DNA from: Icerya purchasi
Taxonomy: Eukaryota; Arthropoda; Insecta; Hemiptera; Monophlebidae
Direction: 5' to 3'
Length of the DNA stretch: 64,000 nt
NCBI GenBank assembly: GCA_039619475.1
Contig: CM077115.1
Span: 399,500,557 to 399,564,556 of the forward strand
Shown: piece after piece, positions 62,080-64,000 of the stretch
How positions within the stretch are numbered: position 1 is the first letter of the stretch
Layout: each line of letters begins with the position of its first letter
Position numbers and translations under genes: made by a program
The notes under the pieces: model-generated
What the model was told of the DNA's origin: nothing
Seen by the model: only the letters and a program-made list of their open reading frames with translations
The model's database searches: none

Positions 62080-63680
62080 GAGTATACCGATCGTGTCGAA
62101 GTACTCTATTTTCTTCGTACATGGAAAAATTCCATATGCTTTGTGGCGCGATCAACAACAACACGTGATGCACGTAGAAAGACAACTGGTGGGCAGGGCA
62201 TGGTGAGGGGATAAAAAAAAAAAGCGAACGAGGAACCGGTAGAAATTAGCAACGGCGGTGGCGGTGGCGGAGGCTGTGGCAGGGTGGGAAGAGCGGTTTG
62301 TGGAAAGCTAACAATTCTCATTCAAGTGCACATTCAGATGCAGCAGCAGCACTGGCCATACACAGGTAGATCACTGCGCGAAATGTCGATTTCCAGGCTG
62401 CCGCATAATCTTTGTCGTCCTGGCCGCATCGCGTTCGCTTCCTCAGAGGACCGGCCACGGCATAGCCGGCGCGACATGAAGACGGACGAGCGCGGCACAG
62501 TTCGGGCTTCTCATTAGCCGGTTCAACTACCAGAGCAATTAGCCGACGATTTTTACATTCGCCACTTCCTGCATGTGCACGCGGCACTGGCCCGTTAAAC
62601 ACTTGCCGCGATGCCGCTGGCCGCCCATGCATCTGCACACGTTAAGATATGTGCCGAACCTCATTACACGCATGCAGCGCGGTCGTTGTACACGGAGCAA
62701 TGCAAAGCAATAATACTTACACGTCTCATCAGTGTGTGCGCTCTTTCTAGGTCGCGAGCAGTTCTTTCGATGTTTTCCATATGCCGCACTAAGTTGTTGC
62801 GCGCGAACGCAAACGGGCCACCGTTCCGACTGCGGCGTTACCACATTCAGAATAGGGCCGTGCACGCTGAGACACGACGATTTTTCCGGGCAATAGGCGC
62901 GCACCGCGCGGCACCTTTATTACATTAGAAATGTTGCTACACATTACATATCTATTACGTTCTGCTGCTGACGGTAGCGAGAACGATTTTATACCGGCGC
63001 GTCCCCATATGGGCAAGAGACGAAAAAGCAGAGGCCCCGGCAGCGAGACGAACAGAGACAGCAGTCGCGCGGCACCGAATACGGCTAGCCCCGCTCCGAA
63101 CATTCACCGTATTATACATTGTCTCATAAGGTTCGCTTGGCTAACCTGATGGAACGAAGAAGCTCGAGAAAAATAAATTAAACCGGTAAAGTGCGTTCAC
63201 CTGATCCGCGACCACGATCATCTGCTGCTAATACCTATAAAACCAACCTGTTACCGGGATCGGGGATCGAGGATCGGGGGGAGGGGGCTAGTAGCCAGCA
63301 TCTGGATTACTGACCGATACTTTTCCGACCGGCAATGCGGCAGAGCCGAGTTCACGTTGCACTCGTCTGACAGATTAGCTGGGATCGATAGAGCGATTTT
63401 TGATATTTCCCCCGAAAAACGAAAAAAAAAAAACCAGTGCCGCCATACTGCCAATAAATACGCGCGCTGCCTTCGTGCGCTTCATCGATGAGCGGACGAT
63501 TTCAAACAAGAAATGTAAGATCCGCAGAAAAAGCCGATAAACGAATTCGATACTGCTGCTACCGGTCGATATACTTGCCGCAGAATCTGTCTGGAGTCGG
63601 CCGACAAGAACTTTTTGTCGCGCAGTCAAAAATTGACACGATGCGTGCCGTTGCTCGGATAATAATACATTATATATAAT
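62080..63680. other. GC/CpG-rich block at the right end
   Basis: This is the longest GC-elevated stretch in the window. It contains a GGC/GGT repeat at about 62252-62280, CAGCAGCAGCA near 62341, and a G-rich GGATCGGGG repeat followed by GGGGGGAGGGGG at 63256-63287 that could form a quadruplex. Many overlapping frames of 60-120 codons exist on both strands, which is expected at this composition; none shows a domain. A promoter or exon of a neighbouring gene may begin here. Confidence 0.35.
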
Positions 63681-64000
63681 AATAATTTGTTAGCTGATTG
63701 TTATTCCTTTTTAATTTCATCCGGTAAAAATACCGATGACAAAACAGCTTAAAGTGAGATACGATTTTTAGAAAGTGTGTTAAACGGTACAAAATGAAGT
63801 CTGACGTAGAACACCGTACGCAAGTCTTTCGACAATGTTTCGATGGTTCCCACACACATGTCGGAAGAAAACATTACTGACCGCGATATCTATTCATACA
63901 TTCCGCAAGACACTGCTGATTCGGCCGCCGGGGTTAAAAATCTAGTTACATTGTGAAAGGGGTGAATAATACACAATTGCGAATGAACATACAATATCTG

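Noticed and set aside
62318..62904. Overlapping minus-strand frames of 106 and 121 codons, one cysteine-rich.
   Set aside because: They lie in GC-rich sequence where stop codons are rarer, overlap frames on the other strand, and show no domain.
63256..63287. GGATCGGGG direct repeats considered as a short CRISPR-like or iteron array.
   Set aside because: Only about three 8-bp units without spacers, in eukaryotic DNA; a simple G-rich repeat.

Overview
This window looks like nuclear DNA from an arthropod, most likely an insect. It is AT-rich, full of microsatellites and homopolymer runs, has no bacterial-style gene packing, and carries Jockey-type and hAT-type mobile element remnants. CpG is not depleted and is locally very dense, as known for some low-GC insect genomes such as aphids and some Hymenoptera. 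I cannot name the order from the sequence alone.

No host protein-coding gene can be supported. Nearly all open frames are short and fit chance expectation. The window is best read as intergenic DNA or the inside of one or more very long introns. The single convincing coding region is the reverse-transcriptase part of a 5'-truncated non-LTR retrotransposon on the minus strand at about 56.5-58.2 kb. Its frame is unbroken, but its endonuclease half is missing.

Layout: 0-2 kb holds (TG)n repeats and a degenerate tandem array of roughly 150-bp period at 0.8-1.5 kb. At 2.1-2.6 kb there is a GC/CpG-rich, promoter-like block with a GC box, a TATA-like site and a palindromic CRE-type site. At 3.7-3.9 kb there is a tRNA-like A/B box pair, probably a SINE remnant. 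Further CpG-rich blocks lie at 8.2-9.1, 12.2-13.5, 19.1-19.4, 37.26-37.48, 42.2-42.3 and 62.1-63.7 kb. A palindrome with arms of about 107 bp and an 8-nt loop sits at 29.3-29.5 kb. Three short elements (41.2, 45.9 and 54.6 kb) share similar terminal inverted repeats and are flanked by 8-bp target duplications: one perfect, one 7/8, one 6/8. They are non-autonomous hAT-like MITEs. The copies at 45.9 and 54.6 kb are clearly the same family. A separate repeat family that ends in an AT/TA tract has copies at 17.7 and 59.4 kb.

Nothing here works as a gene system. The content is mobile-element debris, simple repeats and possible regulatory islands. The most unusual object is the palindrome at 29.3 kb, whose transcript would fold into a long, nearly perfect hairpin.
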